Positions 59,256-64,000 of a stretch of 64,000 bases of DNA are shown piece after piece (position 1 is the stretch's first letter; each line of letters opens with the position of its first letter). Source of the stretch: Vitellaria paradoxa (lineage: Eukaryota > Streptophyta > Magnoliopsida > Ericales > Sapotaceae); assembly GCA_019916065.1 (NCBI GenBank), contig CM034233.1:15975009-16039008 (forward strand), written 5' to 3'. The position numbers were made by a program, and so were the translations under genes. Below the pieces are notes generated by a model, which worked only from the letters and a program-made list of their open reading frames with translations, was not told where the DNA came from and ran no database searches.

Positions 59256-60875
59256 TATATAACATGTGATGACTCAAAACACCCTATAAAAAAAATGGAA
59301 TGAAGTAATTTTACGGGAATAATTTCACCAATCTCTAGCGTTCTCTTTGTATATATTTATTTAGATGACAACTTTATGATTGGGTCAGATACTTCTATGG
59401 ATAAGTTGATTAGATGATAATTGTGTACGTATATTGAATGTGATTGTTTCGTATCATTGGTATGCAACTGTTATATTATGTTTTGGTAAGTAAATTATTA
59501 TATTATTTAGTAGTATGATGTGTAGTTATGATGAAATAAATGTGAAATCAAATGTTAAAAATAAAAATTGAGCCATCATAATATACAAATTCTAATATAT
59601 TTGGATAATAATAATTAAATTCAACTGAGTTTTAGTCTCAAACTAGTTAGTGATGGATAATAATAACTAATTAATAATTTATATTGAAACATTAATTATA
59701 TGATAATTTTATTTGATATAGTTTAGTTAGAATTTTATATGGAAAGTGTTTAACTAAGTAGGAAATTTAAATAGATGACAATAAGCACTTGTAATTGGAT
59801 GATAATAAAAAGATAAGGTGGTCCAACTTCAATGTCCCTGTGACATGGCATTTTAAAAATATTTAATCTACACTCATCGCTCTTTTTCCCGCACAAGTCA
59901 CCGCTCAGCTAATTTGTACTGGTGACTATTTGTAATCACTAGTGCATTTTATTCAAAATTATCACAGTCGTAAGATGATGTCTTCCATTTGAAAATTAAT
60001 GGTGGAAATATAAGTAGTGAAAGGTACAGGATGATTGTACGGTGAGGATAGTCGAGCTTTTTTAAGAATATCAATTTACTTAGGGTGTCACAATAGCGCC
60101 ACATAGAGAAGAAAAAAATAGGGCATTTTATACGTAAACATATTCATATGATTTACTAGAGCTAAACGAGCTTATTTTACCAATTTCCGTTAATTATTCC
60201 ATCATGTCATCACCTCATTCTCTTTGGTGTCTCTACTTGCAGATAAGATTATGAGAAAAATTGGTGAAGGTTGGTTCTTTTTGACACACAAGTTTCTTTC
60301 TAAAAGCATCGTTGCAACATCCGTTACTTCATAAATATCCTATCTATTGTACAGGTACCTTTGGGCAAGTATTGGAATGCTGGGATCGGGGGAGGCAAAA
60401 GAGATGGCTGCTATAAAATTTGTCCGAAGCATTAAGAAGCACCGTGAAGCAGCAATGATGGAAATAGATGTTCTTCAATTGCTTGGAAGATATGATAGAA
60501 TCAGTGGCAGTCGGTTAGTATATCTATCATTTAGTTGGTTTTATTAATTTCCTTGCTATGGGCTAATAAGCTTGGATTTTGGAATGCATGTGTGGTTAAG
60601 TGCGTTTATTCTTTGCAGTTGCGTTCAAATACGGAACTGGTTTGACTATCGTAATCATATTTGTATAGTAAGTATGTATATGATTGATTTATGGTAACAT
60701 AATTTCCCCCACTTGGCAAATTTCTTGGGGGATTAAGACTTGTCAATGAATTTAAATGGTCTTAACAGGTCTTTGAGAAGCTTGGCCCAAGCTTATTCGA
60801 TTTTCTTCCGAAAAAAAATTATCGGTCATTTCCAGTTGATCTAGTCCGTGGGATTGGCAGACAACTTTTCGAATG

Positions 60876-61651
60876 CTCCGCAATGCTTGAAATAACCTCG
60901 TGCTTTTGGAGTGACAAATCCTTCATCTCCCGATTCCTATGTACCTGCTGTCCTGTACTTTCTTGCAGGCTTTCGAATCCTCGTGTGCTTTCTTGATCGG
61001 GAAGTCTAGGTTATGAAGGGTGCTTGGGTCAACAATTTTGACAGCCCAGTTCTGTTGCACTGACTATTTTTCCATGCTTAGATTTTTAGGTAGCATTTTG
61101 TTTGTCTGGGGTTACTTTGAACTTCTTTGACACGTGGCTTATGGACCATGATGGTGTGGAGCTATAAAAGCTTTGCAGGTAAAACTACTATTACAACTGA
61201 CGTGGCCACTCGGCTTGGTTGTTATCGACATGGGCATGAACGATGGAGATTCTTAGCCAGAAGCAAGATTACTTCTGAGTTTTTTTAATAAAATTCTATT
61301 TCAAGGAATGGTCTTCTAATTGTGACAATTAAGGGTAATTTTTTTTTTAAATTGTTTTAACAACAAACTTCAGTTAAAGAATCACTCGTTAAATAGTAAA
61401 ATGGTATATAAATAGTTGGTCACGTGACCTATTGAAAGAAAAATTTGTAAATAGAAATTTACAGGGGTTAATATTGTAACAAACTAAAAAAAAATAATCA
61501 AGGGTACAAATTATAATTTTTCCTAAATATATGACAAGATTATGTCCACGAGTAAAATTTCAATCATCCAAAACTCAAAAACCAAAGTAAATAAAAACAC
61601 GAGCAGCATCATCTAGCACCATATATATCAGGTGGAAGGAAGGGCTCATTC
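60876..61651. other. Copy B spacer between kinase pseudogene and NHL gene
   Basis: Matches 43290-44290 of copy A with small indels. It holds the convergent 3' flank of NHL copy B. No gene. Confidence 0.6.
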
Positions 61652-62515
61652 TTAACGTTTTGTTGTGCAGCTCTTACCTAGTAAGGCTCCAGTGGGAGGG
61701 TCCGTTACCTCGATGATGCAATGACCATATAACCAATAAGAGTATCGGAAAATACCACCCAGTTTAGAAGTCGTTCGAAGCTCACTCTTTACTTCAAACC
61801 TGATTCTATTGTTATCTATCTGCTGGATTAGCTTCTGGCTATCCCTCGAAGACAGCGAAACCTGGCTGCTAACCAAATGAACATTCCTAAAGCTTGTCAC
61901 TGACTTCAGGGCGAGGAACGGTTCAACGTAGGAGGCGGCAATTGGCGTGCTTTCGTAGAGAAGAGTCACCGCTATGTAACTGAAATCCACGGTGGCCTTT
62001 TTGCTCGGATTGGTCAAGTTTACTAACATAGTCATATCAGCATTGAGTAGGTACCCCATGTCGAGATAGACTGCGTTGAGGGAGGCCGCTGCGATGTCGA
62101 ATTTCGGGCTTCGTGGGCGAAAGAGGAGATAGACTACGAGAATCACCAGGCCTCCGAGGATCACAGTGATCCAGAATAGACCACAGATTACTCCGATCAA
62201 CCATGTATGGGCTGGGGTTTTGCGCTGCGGCGGCCACCGAGTTGCATGCTGTGGCTTGGTTTGAGGAGTTGAGGGTCCAAAGAGTGAACCGGAAGTTTGA
62301 ATTGAATCAGGTGACGATTGGACAGGTCTAGTTGAACCTTGCAGTTGTTGGTTTCTCGGATAATTAGCTGGTTGGCGTGGCGGAGGGTAGCGCGCAGAGG
62401 GAAGAGGAAGGCCAGTGCTGCCACGGTGTGGCCGCGAACTTTCGGGTTGTTGCGGCGTAGGAGTATAGGAAGGGGGAGTATAAAAAAAATAAGGGTTAGT
62501 CTCAGTATTGGACAT
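61652..62515 (-). CDS. NDR1/HIN1-like (LEA_2) membrane protein, full-length copy B
   Basis: 287 residues, single exon. The first ~104 residues are proline-, serine- and glutamine-rich (PPSYTPTPQQPESSRP, ARYPPPRQPANYPRNQQ), presumably the cytosolic tail. One membrane segment (WLIGVICGLFWITVILGGLV..., about 105-132) follows, then the LEA_2 domain: FDIAAASLNAVYLD, MTMLVNLTNPSKKATVDFSY, SYVEPFLALKSV, ending GALLGKSCTTKR. An N-glycosylation site NLTN is present. The frame extends upstream to an ATG at 62590; I prefer 62515 because copy A keeps this ATG while a one-base indel breaks the upstream frame. This is the typical layout of plant NHL proteins. It is the better-preserved of the two copies. 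Confidence 0.85.
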   Translation of the reverse strand: MSNTETNPYFFYTPPSYTPTPQQPESSRPHRGSTGLPLPSARYPPPRQPANYPRNQQLQGSTRPVQSSPDSIQTSGSLFGPSTPQTKPQHATRWPPQRKTPAHTWLIGVICGLFWITVILGGLVILVVYLLFRPRSPKFDIAAASLNAVYLDMGYLLNADMTMLVNLTNPSKKATVDFSYIAVTLLYESTPIAASYVEPFLALKSVTSFRNVHLVSSQVSLSSRDSQKLIQQIDNNRIRFEVKSELRTTSKLGGIFRYSYWLYGHCIIEVTDPPTGALLGKSCTTKR

Positions 62516-64000
62516 TGGAGTTTGGGGATTGATCAACAGAAATTGGTTGAATGAGAGATGAACCGATTGCTTGGGCGAGAACGAGGACAACTTGATAAGA
62601 ATTTAAGTTGGATTAATGCAAAGGCAAAGAATCAGACATTAGCTAAGCATTGGAGGCAAGTAATCTTGGAGACACTTTTCTTATATGCTGGAGGGTGAAC
62701 CAGATGCTACAAGTTTTCTCACATGCACATACACACACACGCACATATATAATAATAATAATAATATAAAAAGTACCCAGATGGTCCTTTGGGTGTTGGA
62801 TTTAAGGTTCAAGTCTGGAATCCTTACCCATGGCACTATCGCAATCAATGCGGAAGCTAAACCTATGCAGAGATTTTTCAGCCGGAGAAAGTTTTATCAG
62901 CAAAATTATCAAAATTCTAAACCCTTTCAATTAAGATTTCCATTTTCAGAAGCTTTCATAAGCAGCAAGCTTGATGGTTAAGAACCATCCAGTCATTTCA
63001 GCGATTAATAACATAAAACATATTAAAAACGCAATTTTAGGGGAAGGACAACCTGTGCGGCGACCTGACAAAGGAGGCAACCTATGTATTTAAAAGTTAT
63101 GTGCATCACATCCAGAAATGCAACAAAATAACAGAAACAAAAATGTATTGTGCTCCTTCGGAAGCAAGGATGGCTCACTTTTTAAACAATGAATATATCG
63201 GTTCCTCTACCCCTTTGACGGCTTTACAATTCCTTTCATTATAAAGGCACTGCATCACTGAAGAAGGCATAACTTTCATTCAGATCTTCATGCGGTCAAA
63301 CCCTTCTTAGAATGGATTCAAAATTACTCCACTTGCCAATATCAAATCCATGCACAAGGCTTTGAAATCTATTCATGAACCTTGTTGAAGTCTAAAATCT
63401 AAACCATAATCCAAACACCTACATTTCAAATCTATAAATGCAAAATTTATCTTGAAATGTCCATGCCATCACAATAAAGCAAAAATGTAAACAACTTTTC
63501 CTCCATAAATCCAAATTTAGCTTCAAAAGTTCATGCAATGGCTAAAGCAAACAGCTTTTCCTCTTAATTTTACATCAAATAAGCAAACCAATGCCCAGAA
63601 TATAGATTATTACAAATGGATTGTCAATTAGAACAGCTCATTATCATCTAACATAGACATGTGAACAACCCCCCCGCCCCCCAAAAAAAAAACTATTTTT
63701 GGATTCTATCTCAATGAATGTAAGAATATTGTTGTCTGTGTGCTGGCACTGAAAAATGGCCAGCTCTGGTCAGAAAGTGTTTCTTATCTGTTACGGTTGA
63801 TTAACATACAATTGTTGTATCCGAACCAAAAAAAATTACGATTACCTAGGCTGCAAATCAGGAACAACGGGTATTTGGAGCCTCAGCACTTCTCAAGTCA
63901 CCCATGGCTTAGTTTGGAATCTTTGCTTTGGGAAATGATTTTATCAGCATGATGCCATCATCGAAGAATTATTTGGATCCAGCTCGAGGACATTGTCTTC
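62516..64000. other. NHL copy B promoter side and right flank
   Basis: Contains CACACA and (ATA)n tracts near 62730-62765, 80 bases (62930-63010) missing from copy A, and a long stretch matching 46390-47350. A C-run/A-run junction lies at about 63668. No gene is supported up to the window end apart from the anonymous stretch noted at 47227-47397. Confidence 0.5.

Larger units (their letters stand above)
47563..60875 (+). pseudogene. AFC2 kinase pseudogene, exons 1-6 only
   Basis: Exon 1 (47563-47655) is still open. Exon 2 (57137-57329) has an 8-base insertion near 57210 that shifts the frame, and its donor has changed from GT to AT. Exon 3 (60243-60269), exon 4 (60355-60513, with two extra bases in GATCGGGGGAGGC), exon 5 (60619-60667) and part of exon 6 (60769-60875) follow. 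The sequence then jumps to what corresponds to 43267 in copy A. The exons with the catalytic loop, DFG and LAMMER signature are gone. Intron 1 is about 9.5 kb because of the LTR element. The duplication breakpoint lies 132 bases upstream of the ATG, so the copy also lacks the original promoter. Confidence 0.9.
47431..64000. repeat. Tandem duplication, copy B (runs off the window)
   Basis: Starts at the junction ATCCAACGATCCACCTCAGA, 132 bases above the kinase ATG, and follows copy A to the window end. It is larger because of insertions: an LTR element at 48654-57001, MITEs and a solo LTR at about 57345-59337, and about 200 bases near 59870-60080. It has lost the copy A interval 41277-43266. 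Confidence 0.85.

Noticed and set aside
47563..60875. A second working AFC2 kinase
   Set aside because: Frameshifts in exons 2 and 4, a lost donor after exon 2 and the deletion of exons 7-12 rule it out.

Overview
This is nuclear DNA of a flowering plant, most likely a eudicot. The genes are split by GT-AG introns, encode plant-type proteins, and sit in very AT-rich sequence full of small terminal-inverted-repeat elements and retrotransposons. I cannot name the species. Exon models were built by reading splice sites against remembered protein families, without any alignment tool. The three multi-exon models close to whole numbers of codons.

Layout. 1-2962: AT-rich repeats. 2963-3376 (-): first exon of a glycoside hydrolase family 5 (cellulase-like) secreted protein; no further exon is visible to the left. 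3443-11800: about 8 kb of nested MITE-like and AT-rich foldback elements. 12045-25514 (+): a complete 15-exon GLE1 gene (mRNA-export factor, 654 aa) whose ATG is split by the first intron; intron 6 holds a 3.2 kb gag-only LTR retrotransposon with intact target duplication and a LINE remnant. 25953-26630 (-): an intron-bearing pseudogene fragment of an RGLG/copine-type ubiquitin ligase. 28213-34422 (+): a 5-exon long coiled-coil protein (693 aa); its last exon is partly duplicated just downstream. 34664-37702: AT-rich spacer with a LINE remnant.

37703 to the window end is a tandem duplication. Copy A (37703-47430) holds an intact 12-exon LAMMER kinase gene of the AFC2 type (429 aa, +) and a shortened LEA_2/NHL membrane protein (195 aa, -). 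Copy B (47431 to beyond 64000) holds a dead kinase copy that lost exons 7-12, and the full-length NHL gene (287 aa, -). So each copy kept one of the two genes in better form. Copy B has been swollen by an 8.3 kb LTR element in kinase intron 1. That element contains 147-bp tandem repeats, a tRNA-derived SINE and a Helitron cluster carrying a dead methyltransferase gene. A solo LTR sits in kinase intron 2.

The genes do not form a pathway: RNA export, trafficking or cytoskeleton, splicing-factor phosphorylation and membrane/stress functions are simply neighbours. I found no protein-coding system that looks wholly new. The most interesting signals are structural: the split start codon, the dated duplication breakpoint, reciprocal decay, Helitron gene capture, and the possible spare terminal exon of the coiled-coil gene.
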